A stretch of 64,000 nt of DNA from Microcella alkaliphila (GCF_004216855.1 NZ_SGXT01000011.1:372001-436000), one strand, 5' to 3'; shown: positions 47,410-56,669, counted from the first letter of the stretch. The notes: a model not told the origin generated them from the letters alone. Translations and numbers: made by a program.

Positions 47410-48953
47410 CACGCCCACCCCGCCTCGCGAAGAGCGGCACGGGCCTCATCGCGCGCCGAGTACGGGGTGCGCACGCCCTCGATGTCGCGGTAGTCCTGGT
47501 GGCCGGGCCCGGCCCACAGGATCGAGTCGCCCTCGCGCGCGAGGTTCACGGCGACCCGGATGGCCTCTTCGGGCGGGCTCACCTCGTGAATCTCGTCCGG
47601 CTGGTTCTCGGCCAGGGCCGCGCCCTCCAGGAGCGTCGCGCGAATCGACGCGGGGTCTTCGAACCGCGGGTGATGGTCGGTGATGACGAGCACGTCGCAG
47701 CCCTCGGCGGCGACCCGCGCCATCTCGTGGCGCTTGGTCGCGTCGCGGTCGCCGTCGGCGCCGAAGACCATGATGGTGCGGCCCGTCGTGAGCCGGCGAA
47801 CCGCCGCGAGGGTGTTCTCGAACGCGTCGGCGCTGTGGCCGAAGTCGACATAGATGGTTGGCCCACGGTCGCCCGACACGCGCTCGGTGCGGCCGGGAAG
47901 GTAGGCCTCGACGCCGGTCGCGAGCACCTCGCTGAGGCGCGCGAAGTCGTGCCCGCCCTCGAGCAGCATGACGATGACGAGGCCGGCGTTCGCCGCCATG
48001 TGGCGGCCAATGATCGGGATGCTCGTGGCGAGCATCCGCCCGTCTGTCGCCGTGAGCGTGAAGGCCGTGTACTGCGGTGTCTCCTCGGTGACGACGACGC
48101 GCCAGTCGGCCTCGACGTCGTCGCGTGAGGTGATCGTCACGGTCGGGATGCCGGCCGATGCGACGACCCGCTCGCCCCAGGGCGAGTCGAGGCAGATCAC
48201 GGCTCGCTTCGCGCGGTCTGGCTGGAAGAGCGGCAGCTTCGCGGCGAAGTACTCCTCCATGTCGGCGTAGTCGTCGAGGTGGTCGTGGCTGAGATTAGTG
48301 AAGCCGGCGACGTCGTGCACGATGCCGTCGACGCGGTGGCGGCTGAGCGCCTGCGCGCTGACCTCCACGGCGACCGAGGTGACGCCGGCCTCGCGCATGC
48401 GGGCGAGCAACGCGTGCATCTCGGTCGCCTCGGGGGTCGTCAGGCGGCTCACGACGGTCAACTCACCGATCTGACGCTCGGCCGTGGAGGTGAGCCCGGC
48501 CGTCTCGCCGAGCTGCGTCAGCATGCCCTTCATCAGGTACACGCTCGATGTCTTTCCGTTGGTGCCGGTGATGCCGTAAAGCACGGCCGGGTTCTCGGCG
48601 GTTTCGTACACCCAGGCGCTCAGCTCACCGAGGCGGCTGCGCGGATGCTCGACCACGAGAACCGGAACGCTCGCGGCGCCGACGAGGGCGGCGCCCTCTT
48701 CGTCGGTCAGGACGGCGACGGCGCCCTGGGCGATCGCGTCGGCGGCGAACTCGGCGCCGTGTCGGTGCTGCCCGCGCACCCCCACGTACAGGTCGCCGGC
48801 GTGCAGGTCGCTGGTCGACAGCGTGATGCCCGTGACGGACACCCCGGCGGGTTCGCCGCGGACCTCGATGCTCGACACGTCGCGCGCGAGCGCGTCGAGC
48901 GGTCGGGGGCGAGGATGCTCGGGGCGCAGAACCGGAGGAATACGACCTGACAC
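47409..48953 (-). CDS. murE: UDP-MurNAc-tripeptide ligase MurE (third-residue specificity unusual)
   Basis: A 514-residue ligase that adds the third amino acid of the peptide stem. GITGTNGKTSSVYLMKGML is the P-loop. VAVEVSAQALSRHRVDG and FTNLSHDHLDDYADMEEYF with AAKLPLF contain the metal His and the lysine that becomes carbamylated. VDFGHSADAFENTL is the C-terminal linker. The specificity motif, DNPR in diaminopimelate-adding MurE, reads DHHPRFEDP, which suggests another diamino acid or altered binding, as expected if the wall is of the Microbacteriaceae B type. It is coupled to the murF remnant by TGATG. The start codon is GTG. Confidence 0.92.
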   Translation of the reverse strand: MSGRIPPVLRPEHPRPRPLDALARDVSSIEVRGEPAGVSVTGITLSTSDLHAGDLYVGVRGQHRHGAEFAADAIAQGAVAVLTDEEGAALVGAASVPVLVVEHPRSRLGELSAWVYETAENPAVLYGITGTNGKTSSVYLMKGMLTQLGETAGLTSTAERQIGELTVVSRLTTPEATEMHALLARMREAGVTSVAVEVSAQALSRHRVDGIVHDVAGFTNLSHDHLDDYADMEEYFAAKLPLFQPDRAKRAVICLDSPWGERVVASAGIPTVTITSRDDVEADWRVVVTEETPQYTAFTLTATDGRMLATSIPIIGRHMAANAGLVIVMLLEGGHDFARLSEVLATGVEAYLPGRTERVSGDRGPTIYVDFGHSADAFENTLAAVRRLTTGRTIMVFGADGDRDATKRHEMARVAAEGCDVLVITDHHPRFEDPASIRATLLEGAALAENQPDEIHEVSPPEEAIRVAVNLAREGDSILWAGPGHQDYRDIEGVRTPYSARDEARAALREAGWA

Positions 48954-48981
48954 GCGCGACCTCTTCTTTCGACTTCTGTGC

Positions 48982-50751
48982 CTACCAGGTGGTGGGTAGG
49001 CGGGGCGGGGGCTGCGTGCTCGGCGCCACCCGGAAGGTCTTGAGCACCTGCGTCATGATCTGCTGGAACGGGGGCGCCGCGGCCGCGGCGACCTTCATCG
49101 TATCGGGCTTGCCGAGCGTGACGATGACGACGAATTCGGGGTTCTCGGCCGGTGCGAGACCGGCGACCGACACGATGCGCTCGCTCGTGTAGACGCCGTT
49201 GACGGGCACCTCGGCAGTGCCGGTTTTAGCGGCAACCCGGTACCCGGGAACGGTGAGCTGCGGGCCGACGAACCCCTCGGTGACGACCGACTCGAGGATC
49301 TGCACCGTCTGGTTCGCCGCCTGCTGCGAGATCACCCGCGTGCCCTCCGTCTCGGGCAGGTGCGTCACCTCGTCCTCGCGCTGGCATCCGGTAACCAGGG
49401 TGAGCGGCTGCAGGACGCCGCCGTTCGCGATGGCCTGATAGGCCTGCGCCATCTGCGCGCTCGTCACCGAGATGGACTGGCCGAACAGCTGCATATAAGC
49501 GCCGTGTCCGTCGATCGAGTCAGCCGGGCGCACGATGCCCGACTCTTCGCCGAGGAAGGAGACCGCGGTCGGCGAACCGAAGCCGAAGTCGCGGAAGTAC
49601 TGCTCGCGTTGGGCGAAGGTGAGGCGTTCGCCGAGCAACGAGGTGCCCACGTTCGAGGAGTTCATCAGAATTCCGGCGGTCGTGAGCTTCAGACCATCGT
49701 GAGCCCACGCATCCCGGATCTGCCAGCCGTTGATCGTGTCGTAGCGCGCGGGCACTCCGATGCGCTCGCCCGGCGTGGTCACGCCCGCATCCAACATGGC
49801 GGCGATCGAGATCGACTTCATGGTCGAACCGGGCTCGTATGGCCACGAGAAGATGCGCGAACCCAGATTGTCGGGGTGGGTGGAGTTGACGTCGTTAGGG
49901 TCGACCGTCGGCCAGTCCGCGGCGGCGATGATGTGCCCGTCGCGGACACTGACGACCATGGCGGTGGCCCAGTCGGCACCGACGGCGCGTGCCTGTTCCT
50001 CCAGCTTCTGCTGGGAGAACCACTGCAGGTCGGAGTCGATCGTGGTGTGCAGGGTTCCGCCGTCGATCGGCTCCTGGTGCACGACGGTGCTGCCGGGCAG
50101 GCGCACGCCGTCGGCGCCGCGTTCGAAGGTCGACGAGCCATCGACTGCCGACAGGCACTCGTCGAGGCGCAGCTCGAGCCCCGTCTGCGGGCCGTCGGTG
50201 CCGAGGAAGCCGACGAGGTTACCCGCCACCTGCCCGTTCGGGTACGTGCGCGAGGCGATGCGCTCGGAGTAGACCCACGGCACGCGCAGGTCGCGCACCT
50301 GCTGGAAGACGTCGGTCGGCACGCGGCGAACCAGGTAGGCGTGGTCGCTGTTGGGATTCGTCTCAAGCGCGGTCTCGATGCGCTCGAGCAGATCGAGCGG
50401 GTCGGTGTCGGTCAGCTCGGCGATCGCGGTCAGCGCATCCCACACGCTGTGCTTCTCGCGCTCCCCCGTCTCGCTATTGACCAGCGTGTAGTCGCCGACG
50501 AATCGGGGCGAGACCGTGATGTCGTAGCGGTACACCGAGTCGGCGAGGGCCACGCCGTTGCGGTCGACGATGTCGCCGCGAAGGCCCTGCAGTGTCTGGG
50601 GGATCGACCGGCGCGCCTCGGCCTCGGTTGCCAGGTCGGCAGCACGGACGACCTGGATGTCGACGAGACGAACGACGAACGCCGAGACGATGATCACCAT
50701 GACGAGCACGGTCGCGGCGACCCGGCGACGTGTGCGGCGATCCGAGGTCAC
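48982..50751 (-). CDS. ftsI: Septal transpeptidase FtsI (class B PBP)
   Basis: A 589-residue penicillin-binding protein that cross-links septal peptidoglycan. The N-terminus has a short cytoplasmic tail and one transmembrane helix (VAATVLVMVIIVSAFVVRLV). The pedestal domain contains RGDIVDRNGVALAD. The transpeptidase has EPGSTMKS (SxxK nucleophile), MNSSNVG (SxN) and AAKTGTAE (KTG). No PASTA domains are present. It lies 28 bases upstream of murE and 45 after the FtsL-like gene. The start codon is GTG. Confidence 0.93.
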   Translation of the reverse strand: MTSDRRTRRRVAATVLVMVIIVSAFVVRLVDIQVVRAADLATEAEARRSIPQTLQGLRGDIVDRNGVALADSVYRYDITVSPRFVGDYTLVNSETGEREKHSVWDALTAIAELTDTDPLDLLERIETALETNPNSDHAYLVRRVPTDVFQQVRDLRVPWVYSERIASRTYPNGQVAGNLVGFLGTDGPQTGLELRLDECLSAVDGSSTFERGADGVRLPGSTVVHQEPIDGGTLHTTIDSDLQWFSQQKLEEQARAVGADWATAMVVSVRDGHIIAAADWPTVDPNDVNSTHPDNLGSRIFSWPYEPGSTMKSISIAAMLDAGVTTPGERIGVPARYDTINGWQIRDAWAHDGLKLTTAGILMNSSNVGTSLLGERLTFAQREQYFRDFGFGSPTAVSFLGEESGIVRPADSIDGHGAYMQLFGQSISVTSAQMAQAYQAIANGGVLQPLTLVTGCQREDEVTHLPETEGTRVISQQAANQTVQILESVVTEGFVGPQLTVPGYRVAAKTGTAEVPVNGVYTSERIVSVAGLAPAENPEFVVIVTLGKPDTMKVAAAAAPPFQQIMTQVLKTFRVAPSTQPPPRLPTTW

Positions 50752-50796
50752 GGGGCTCCTTCCAAGCGTGTTGTCAGTGGCGAATGAACGACGGGG

Positions 50797-51396
50797 TCAC
50801 TGGGTGATCGGGGCGGGAAGGGGTTCGGGCCCGGTGGGCTCTTCGGCGGAGGCTAGTGGTCCCGGCGACGACGGCGTCGGAGCCACGCCCAACGCCTCCC
50901 CCGCCGCCGCCGGGACCACGAGCGGCACGTCGACGAGCAGCACATTGCCGACCGTGCTGGCGCGCCCGTCGAGGACTCCCGACTGGGCGCTTGCGGCGAC
51001 TGGGGTACCCAGTACGGCCGCATCCGCCAACCGAAGGTAGGCGGAGGATGAGTTGACGACCATGCCGAGCGACTCGGCCTGGGCGGCGAGGTTCTGGGGC
51101 GATTCGAGGCGCGCGAGATTCTCGGAGAGCACCTGCGAGCTGCGACTGAGTTCGACAAGCTGCCCTTCGGCCGCCGTGATGCGGTAGGCGCCTTCGGAAA
51201 GCTGGATGCTCAGCATCAGTTGCGCAAGCAGGATCGCGAAGACACCACTCACGGCAATCGTGGCGGCGAGAGCGCGGGGTCGCCGCCGACGCTGCTCGCG
51301 GCTCGGGGTGACCTCGACAGGGCGAAGACGACGGCGCGGTTCGGGAGCACTGGCCGGCGCGGCGGGGGCGCCGAGCGGCTGCGCGAGCGCGCTCAC
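50797..51396 (-). CDS. FtsL-like bitopic division protein
   Basis: A 199-residue protein with a basic Pro-rich cytoplasmic tail (residues 1-40), one transmembrane helix ([20 protein letters not shown]), then a coiled-coil-like segment [20 protein letters not shown] and a Pro/Ala-rich outer tail ending [10 protein letters not shown]. Sequence similarity to FtsL is weak, but topology and position between rsmH and ftsI are those of FtsL in actinobacteria. GTGA overlap couples it to rsmH. It probably bridges FtsQ/FtsB and the FtsW-FtsI synthase. Confidence 0.75.
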   Translation of the reverse strand: MSALAQPLGAPAAPASAPEPRRRLRPVEVTPSREQRRRRPRALAATIAVSGVFAILLAQLMLSIQLSEGAYRITAAEGQLVELSRSSQVLSENLARLESPQNLAAQAESLGMVVNSSSAYLRLADAAVLGTPVAASAQSGVLDGRASTVGNVLLVDVPLVVPAAAGEALGVAPTPSSPGPLASAEEPTGPEPLPAPITQ

Positions 51397-52343
51397 GCGA
51401 CGTCTCGCAGTCGTTCGGCCGCGCGCAGGCGCACGGGGTTCGCCCGCGGGTTGCGGGCACGCTCAGCGTCATCGGCCTGTTCGGCGCCACGCACGAGCAG
51501 GCGCAACTCGGGAGCGTGTTCGGGCAGTTCGACGGGGAGACCGGCCGGCGCCGTCGAGCGGCTGCGCGCGGCGAGCTCGCGCTTCACGATGCGGTCTTCC
51601 AGCGACTGGTAGGCGAGCACCACGATGCGTCCCCCGACGGCGAGCGCGTCGATCGCGGCAGGCAGGGCGGCCTCGAGGGCGGCGAGCTCAGCGTTGACCT
51701 CGATGCGCAACGCCTGGTAGACGCGCTTTGCGGGGTGTCCCGGGCGGCGGGCCGCCTGGGGGGTCGCGTCGGCGATGATGCGGTTCAGCTGCTCGCTGCG
51801 CTCAATGGGCGCCTCCGTGCGGCGCTCAACGATGCGGCGCGCATAGCGGGCCGCGAGCTGCTCCTCGCCGTAGCGGTGGAAGATGCGTCGGAGGTCGGCC
51901 TCCGCGTAGCTCGCGAGGACGTCGGCGGCGGTGACGCCCGTCGTGCGGTCCATGCGCATGTCGAGCGGAGCATCCTGGGCGTACGCAAAGCCGCGCTCGG
52001 CCTCGTCCAACTGCATGGACGAGACACCGAGATCGAACAGGACCCCCTGCACGCGGTCGATCTCGAGCTCGTCGAGCGCCTCACGGACCCGGTCGTAGAC
52101 CGTGTGGACGGGACGGAATCGGTCGCCGAAGGGGGCGAGACGCTCGCTCGCGAGCCGGAGCGCGTCGGAGTCACGGTCGAGGCCGACGACCGTCAGTTCG
52201 GGAAACCGCGTCAGCGCCGCCTCGGTGTGGCCGCCGAGACCGAGGGTGGCGTCGATGAGGACGGCGCCCGGCGACTCGATGGCGGGGGCAAGCAGGTCGA
52301 GGCAGCGCTCGAGCAGGACGGGGATGTGGCGGTCGGCAGTCAT
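51393..52343 (-). CDS. rsmH: 16S rRNA (cytosine-1402-N4)-methyltransferase
   Basis: A 316-residue SAM-dependent methyltransferase (MraW) that modifies the ribosomal P-site. [15 protein letters not shown] and [16 protein letters not shown] contain the SAM site. [20 protein letters not shown] and the C-terminal [16 protein letters not shown] are family signatures. The ATG at 52343 gives the expected start [11 protein letters not shown] but has no clear ribosome site. The 103 bases between it and mraZ show nothing else recognisable. It is coupled to the FtsL-like gene. Confidence 0.92.
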   Translation of the reverse strand: MTADRHIPVLLERCLDLLAPAIESPGAVLIDATLGLGGHTEAALTRFPELTVVGLDRDSDALRLASERLAPFGDRFRPVHTVYDRVREALDELEIDRVQGVLFDLGVSSMQLDEAERGFAYAQDAPLDMRMDRTTGVTAADVLASYAEADLRRIFHRYGEEQLAARYARRIVERRTEAPIERSEQLNRIIADATPQAARRPGHPAKRVYQALRIEVNAELAALEAALPAAIDALAVGGRIVVLAYQSLEDRIVKRELAARSRSTAPAGLPVELPEHAPELRLLVRGAEQADDAERARNPRANPVRLRAAERLRDVA

Positions 52344-52446
52344 ATGCAGAATCGGCCGAGCGCGGGGCCCGGATCCCCATCCGTGCGACCTGGCACCGGG
52401 GAAGGTGCGCCAGGGCGGGTCACGGCTGGGAGTCGGAGCCACGCGA

Positions 52447-52878
52447 TCAGAAGAGGCCGGGGATCACCTCCTCCTCCATCGATGAGAACGTCTCCTCCTG
52501 GGCGGCGTAGTACGCCTCCCATGCGGCGGTTGACCAGATTTCGGCGCGGTCACCCGCACCGATGACGGTGAGATCGCGGTCGAGGTCGGCGTACTGACGC
52601 AGGGCCGGCGGAATCGTCACGCGGAACTGCTTGTCGGGCTCTTCGGCGCTGGCCCCCGACAGGAACATGCGGACGTAATCGCGGGCGACCTTGCTCGTAA
52701 GCGGCGCGGTGTTGATGAGCTGCACCTTCTGCTGGAACACCTCGGGGGTGAACACGTAGATGCAGCGCTCCTGGCCGCGGGCGAGAACGAGGCCGTCGGC
52801 GAGAGAGCCACGGAACTTGGCGGGGAGGATCAGCCGGCCCTTGTCGTCGAGTTTGGGGGTGTGCGTGCCAAGGAACAT
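52447..52878 (-). CDS. mraZ: Transcriptional regulator MraZ
   Basis: A 143-residue protein with two SpoVT/AbrB-type halves that assembles into rings and controls the dcw cluster. The first half has [18 protein letters not shown]. The second has [18 protein letters not shown]; there, Phe replaces the Gly of the usual DxxGR motif. GGAAAGGGGGAG before the ATG is a strong ribosome site. Phased GTGGAG boxes at 52920-52965 upstream are its likely binding sites, pointing to autoregulation. Confidence 0.93.
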   Translation of the reverse strand: MFLGTHTPKLDDKGRLILPAKFRGSLADGLVLARGQERCIYVFTPEVFQQKVQLINTAPLTSKVARDYVRMFLSGASAEEPDKQFRVTIPPALRQYADLDRDLTVIGAGDRAEIWSTAAWEAYYAAQEETFSSMEEEVIPGLF

Positions 52879-52919
52879 CCGGCTCCCCCTTTCCTCTCCG
52901 GCCCGAGATCGGGAATTTC

Positions 52920-52965
52920 CTCCACATTACTCCACTTACCTCCACTTGGAAGGGTTTCGCCCCAC
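52920..52965 (-). promoter_or_regulatory. Probable MraZ operator: phased GTGGAG boxes
   Basis: On the minus strand GTGGAG occurs at 52920-52925, 52930-52935 and 52940-52945, exactly 10 bases apart, and GTGGGG at 52960-52965, two turns beyond. They lie 42-87 bases before the mraZ ATG. TAATGT (52924-52929) could be the -10 box, which would put the repeats across the promoter. MraZ is known to bind GTG-containing direct repeats at 10-base spacing in other bacteria. Confidence 0.7.
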
Positions 52966-53061
52966 TTTATTCCGCCGGAAGCCCCTGTGACCCCCGGACT
53001 GGGGGTGGGATGCCCGCGGACCGTTGGCCGCTCCGTGGGCCCTGCGGGCGCGCGGGCGCGC

Positions 53062-53095
53062 AAAAAACCGGGGCCGACCGTGCGGTCGACCCCGG
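53062..53095 (-). terminator. Rho-independent terminator after the DUF3040 gene
   Basis: On the minus strand a GC-rich hairpin with arms of about 12 base pairs (53068-53080 and 53083-53095, one mismatch) is followed by six T residues (53062-53067). It lies about 30 bases after the DUF3040 stop and separates that gene from the mraZ operator. Confidence 0.8.
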
Positions 53096-53126
53096 CGCGA
53101 AGAACCTGGGGAGGGAAGTGGAGCGG

Positions 53127-53498
53127 CTAGCGCTCGCCCTCCTGGCGCCGCTCCCAGCGCTCATTCATGCGGTCGGTCCAGGAGGACCGGTTCGTGCGAG
53201 CAGCGGCGGGAGCCTCGGGTGCGGCGGACGACGCCGACCCCTTGGCGGGCGTGAGCGCGAGCAGCACTCCACCGAACATGACCGCGAAGCCGAGCACACC
53301 CACCAGCGGAATGCTGATCACGACGCCCGTAACGAGCACGCCGATGCCGACGACGGCAAGCAGAGCACCCACAGTGACAAGCGTGTAGTTGGGCTTGCCT
53401 CGGCGACCGGAGACCGCCGACACGAAATCGGCGTCGTTGCGGTAGAGGTTGCGCTCCATCTCTTCGAGAAGGCGCTGCTCCTGCTCTGACAGCGGCAT
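53127..53498 (-). CDS. DUF3040 membrane protein
   Basis: A 123-residue protein beginning MPLSEQEQRLLEEMERNL, the DUF3040 signature. Two transmembrane segments follow (YTLVTVGALLAVVGIGVLV and SIPLVGVLGFAVMFGGVLLA), then a basic C-terminus with RMNERWERRQEGER. AAGGGTC 4 bases before the ATG supports this start over one further upstream. Members commonly flank the dcw cluster in actinobacteria and have no known activity. It ends in its own strong terminator, so it is transcribed separately from mraZ. Confidence 0.88.
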   Translation of the reverse strand: MPLSEQEQRLLEEMERNLYRNDADFVSAVSGRRGKPNYTLVTVGALLAVVGIGVLVTGVVISIPLVGVLGFAVMFGGVLLALTPAKGSASSAAPEAPAAARTNRSSWTDRMNERWERRQEGER

Positions 53499-53572
53499 GG
53501 TGACCCTTTGGCTTGATGAGGCGGGGCGCGAGGGTTCTCGCGGTGCACTCATTCTAGGACCGGCCACCTGGA

Positions 53573-53578
53573 TAGGCT
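53573..53578 (+). promoter_or_regulatory. -10 box (TAGGCT) for the leaderless polyprenyl synthase gene
   Basis: TAGGCT ends 6 bases before the GTG at 53585; no ribosome-binding sequence lies between them. Confidence 0.45.
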
Positions 53579-53584
53579 AGGCGG

Positions 53585-54706
53585 GTGGCTGAGAAATTGC
53601 GCCTAGTTGACCTGGTCCACGCTCGACTCGACCGGTTCCTCGACGACCGCCAGGCGCACCTCGACTCGGTCGCCGACGAGCTTGGAGTCTTCGTCGACGC
53701 CGGCCGCGAGCTCCTGGCCGGCGGGAAGCGGTTCCGCGCCTTGTTCGCCTACTGGGGCTGGCAGGCGGTGGCGGGAGCCTCGAAGCCGGACGACCTTCTC
53801 GCGACGCTGGACGAGCATCCCGACATCGACGCGATCATCGACGTCGCGGCCGCCGTCGAGATCTTCCAGGGCGCGGCGCTCGTGCATGACGACATCATGG
53901 ACAACTCCGACACCCGCCGCGGCAAGCCGGCCGCGCACCGCCGATTCGAGTCCATGCACCGCGAACGCGAATGGGCGGGAAGCGCGAGCGTGTATGGCAT
54001 GTCGGGCGCGCTCTTGCTCGGCGACCTTCTGCTCGGCTGGAGCGACGAGTTGCTCGACGATGGCCTCGCACAGCTGGGCGACCGCCGAGCCGCACGCGCG
54101 GCGCGCGACGAGTTCCGCACCATGCGCACCGAAGTCATGCTCGGGCAATACCTCGACATCTACGAGGAGGTCGCCTGGCGCGAGGCCGACGAGCGCGAAC
54201 AGCTCCCCCGCGCCCACCGCGTCGTGACGTACAAGTCGGCGAAGTACTCCATTGAGGCGCCTCTCGCGCTCGGCGCGCTCATGGCCGGGGGCACCGAGGA
54301 GCAGGTGTCGGCCCTGCGCGCCTTCGGCCTCCCGCTCGGCGTGGCCTTCCAGTTGCGTGACGACCTGCTGGGCGTCTTCGGTGACCCCGAGGTCACCGGC
54401 AAGCCGGCGGGCGACGACCTGCGCGAGGGCAAGCGCACCGTGATCATCGCGCTAGCGCGGGCGGGCCTGCCGGTCGGCCCGCGTGCCCTCATCGACGAGT
54501 TGCTCGGCGACCCCGACCTGACCCCCCACCAGGTGGCCACTCTGCAGGCGACGATTCGGGATAGCGGAGCCGTCGAGACCGTCGAGTCGATCATCGCCCG
54601 CTCGGTCGCGGAGGCGGTCGCGGCGCTCGAGGACGCGCCTATCAGCCGCGCAGCGACGCGCGAACTCATCGGGCTCGCCGACACGGTCACCCGCCGGCAG
54701 AGCTAG
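53585..54706 (+). CDS. Polyprenyl diphosphate synthase (trans-isoprenyl type)
   Basis: A 373-residue all-helical prenyltransferase, probably making geranylgeranyl or longer diphosphate for carotenoids or menaquinone. GGKRFRALFAYWGW binds isopentenyl diphosphate. The first aspartate-rich motif ALVHDDIMDNSDTRRG and the second FQLRDDLLGVFGD bind Mg and the allylic substrate. Chain length cannot be predicted safely. The GTG start follows a TAGGCT box by 6 bases and appears leaderless. The stop is 10 bases from the convergent Rv2175c-like gene. Confidence 0.87.
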   Translation: MAEKLRLVDLVHARLDRFLDDRQAHLDSVADELGVFVDAGRELLAGGKRFRALFAYWGWQAVAGASKPDDLLATLDEHPDIDAIIDVAAAVEIFQGAALVHDDIMDNSDTRRGKPAAHRRFESMHREREWAGSASVYGMSGALLLGDLLLGWSDELLDDGLAQLGDRRAARAARDEFRTMRTEVMLGQYLDIYEEVAWREADEREQLPRAHRVVTYKSAKYSIEAPLALGALMAGGTEEQVSALRAFGLPLGVAFQLRDDLLGVFGDPEVTGKPAGDDLREGKRTVIIALARAGLPVGPRALIDELLGDPDLTPHQVATLQATIRDSGAVETVESIIARSVAEAVAALEDAPISRAATRELIGLADTVTRRQS

Positions 54707-54715
54707 AGAACGCCG

Positions 54716-55054
54716 CTAGAACGCTTCGCCCTGCGCGATGCGCCGCACTTCAGCCTTGCGGCCCGCGCGGAGGGCTCCGGTCGGCGAGCCGTCGAGCTGA
54801 TCGTGCGGGGCGAGCATCCATTCCATGGCCTCGTCGTCGCTGAATCCGGCGTCGGCCAAGAGCGTCAACGTGCCCGGCAGGCCGTGAACGGGCTCGCCAT
54901 TAAGGAGGAACTCCTCCGGCACGACGACGACGCCGTCTCGTCGGACGGCGAGCAGGTGCCGCTCCTCGAGGAGTCGGTGAATCTTGCCGGGGCTGAGGCC
55001 CAGGATGTCGACCAGATCGGGAACGGTTAGCCAGCGGGACGATTCGACGCTCAC
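54716..55054 (-). CDS. Rv2175c-like DNA-binding protein
   Basis: A 112-residue protein with an N-terminal helix-turn-helix (WLTVPDLVDILGLSPGKIHRLLEERHL) of the excisionase type, followed by the C-terminal domain typical of the Rv2175c family (FLLNGEPVHGLPGTLTLLAD, GFSDDEAMEWML). In Mycobacterium, Rv2175c is a DNA-binding substrate of the neighbouring kinase PknL. Here a PASTA-domain kinase gene also lies nearby (56683), so the same partnership is plausible. Confidence 0.82.
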   Translation of the reverse strand: MSVESSRWLTVPDLVDILGLSPGKIHRLLEERHLLAVRRDGVVVVPEEFLLNGEPVHGLPGTLTLLADAGFSDDEAMEWMLAPHDQLDGSPTGALRAGRKAEVRRIAQGEAF

Positions 55055-55100
55055 CCCTTCAGACTGCCACGCTCACGGCCGACGCGCGACGCGTCGTAAA

Positions 55101-55165
55101 TGTTACGGGCGTGTTACAGATAGTCACATCTTCCCCAACAGTTGACAGCAGTTGTACTGTGTAAC
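55101..55165. promoter_or_regulatory. TGTTAC/TGTAAC repeats upstream of the LysM gene
   Basis: TGTTAC occurs at 55101-55106 and 55112-55117, and its near-inverse TGTAAC at 55160-55165. A TTGACA at 55142-55147 lies between, but no -10 hexamer stands at the usual distance. These could be operator sites for the muralytic gene or for the divergent Rv2175c-like gene. Confidence 0.3.
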
Positions 55166-55237
55166 AAGCGGAAGGGGGATTTCCGCTCGTCCGCGTTCCC
55201 GCGCGGCGCCACTCACGGCCAGGGGGTTCCTGTCACC

Positions 55238-56632
55238 ATGACCGTCCGTCACGACACCGACACCGAGCACGACCCGGATGCTGCTGGCCGCGCTCGCGAG
55301 GTCTTCGCCGGCCTCGCGCCGCGCACCCCGGGCGCAGTCTCGACAGAACCCGCCGCGGCATTCCGTCGCGCGTCGACCACCCCGCGCAGCACCGGCCGCG
55401 CGCTCACGTACAGCACCATGCCCGTCGTCCTGACGGGCGCGATCGTGCTCGGGCTCGGCCTCACCGGACCCGTCGACGCCGCCCAGGCCACTCGTAAGCC
55501 GCTCGCTCCGAAACCCCAACAGAACCCGGCGGCGCCGAGTCTGCGGGCGGCCCTCGGCCAGGTCGGCGCGGCTATGACGCCGGGTGCTCTCGGGGTTCGG
55601 ACCATTCAGGCTGCCGCCGCGCCGGCGAGCTACGTCGTCCAGGCGGGCGACACCGTCTCCGACATCGCGGGCCGCTTTGGCCTGTCGACCCCCGCCGTGC
55701 TCGCGATGAACGGTCTCAGCTGGAACTCGTTGATCTTCCCGGGCCAGGTCCTGAAGCTCACGGATGCCCCGACGAAGGTGGCCGCGACGCCAACGCCCGC
55801 GACGCAGGACGGCTACTACGTGGTCGCTGCGGGCGACACGGTGTCGGGCATCGCCGCCCGCTTCGGCGTGACAACGCAGGCCGTGCTCGATGCCAATGGA
55901 CTCGGCTGGCGAAGCATCATCTACCCCGGTCAGCAGCTGCGGATTCCCGGCGTGAGCCCCGCCGCAAGCGAGTCCGGTACGGCAGCGGAAACGGTCACTC
56001 ACGAATCTGTCGAGGCCGACGAGGTGCTGTCGATGCCGGTCAGCGAGCGACCGACGCTTCCGGGCGGTCCTGCGGAGCAGGCGGCGCCCGCCGTCGCGGC
56101 ACCGGCACCGGCACCCGCGCCCCCGCGCGCGGAGGCGGCGCCCGCTCCGGCGCCAGCGCCCCCCGCTCCGGCGCCAGCGCCGCCCATCGCGCCGCCCGCG
56201 ACTCCGTCGCCCGGCACCGTGACGGCCCTGAACGCCGACCAGCGCGCTCACGCACAGACGATCATCTCGGTGGGCCGTCAGCTGGGCGTGCCCGACTACG
56301 GCATCGTGATCGCACTCGCGACCGCGATGCAGGAGTCGTCGCTGCGCAACCTCTCGTGGGGCCACCTCGACTCCGTGGGCCTGTTCCAGCAGCGGCCCTC
56401 GAGCGGCTGGGGAACTCCCGCGCAATTGCAGGATCCCGCCTACGCAGCGCGCCTGTTCTACGGCGGGCCGCAGAACCCGAACGCCGGGCGCACCAGGGGT
56501 CTTCTCGACATCCGCGGGTGGCAGTCAATGTCGCTCACGGTCGCCGCGCAGGCTGTACAAATCTCGGCCTACCCCGACGCCTACGCCAAGTGGGAAACGA
56601 GCGCCTGGGCGTGGCTCGCACAACTCGGCTAA
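55238..56632 (+). CDS. Secreted LysM protein with transglycosylase-like C-terminal domain
   Basis: A 464-residue exported wall enzyme. After a 60-residue basic N-terminal region there is a hydrophobic segment (MPVVLTGAIVLGLGLTGPVD). Two LysM domains follow (YVVQAGDTVSDIAGRFGLST, about 129-175, and YYVVAAGDTVSGIAARFGVT, about 194-240), which bind peptidoglycan. A Pro/Ala spacer leads to a lysozyme-fold domain with ALATAMQESSLRNL (catalytic Glu) and DSVGLFQQRPSSGWGT. It probably cleaves or remodels peptidoglycan. The ATG at 55238 is chosen over an in-frame one at 55142 that lies inside the promoter region. It lies upstream of a PASTA kinase gene, which also senses wall material. Confidence 0.83.
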   Translation: MTVRHDTDTEHDPDAAGRAREVFAGLAPRTPGAVSTEPAAAFRRASTTPRSTGRALTYSTMPVVLTGAIVLGLGLTGPVDAAQATRKPLAPKPQQNPAAPSLRAALGQVGAAMTPGALGVRTIQAAAAPASYVVQAGDTVSDIAGRFGLSTPAVLAMNGLSWNSLIFPGQVLKLTDAPTKVAATPTPATQDGYYVVAAGDTVSGIAARFGVTTQAVLDANGLGWRSIIYPGQQLRIPGVSPAASESGTAAETVTHESVEADEVLSMPVSERPTLPGGPAEQAAPAVAAPAPAPAPPRAEAAPAPAPAPPAPAPAPPIAPPATPSPGTVTALNADQRAHAQTIISVGRQLGVPDYGIVIALATAMQESSLRNLSWGHLDSVGLFQQRPSSGWGTPAQLQDPAYAARLFYGGPQNPNAGRTRGLLDIRGWQSMSLTVAAQAVQISAYPDAYAKWETSAWAWLAQLG

Positions 56633-56669
56633 CCCGTGTGGCGCGGCCTGATCGCACCTGAGCGACACC

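Noticed and set aside
49360-50787. Plus-strand open frame of 475 codons
   Set aside because: It is antisense to ftsI, whose SxxK, SxN and KTG motifs are clear.
55142-55237. Upstream ATG (55142) as start of the LysM gene
   Set aside because: The added 32 residues show no signal or conserved sequence and the region contains TTGACA and TGTTAC-type repeats, so it is more likely the promoter region.
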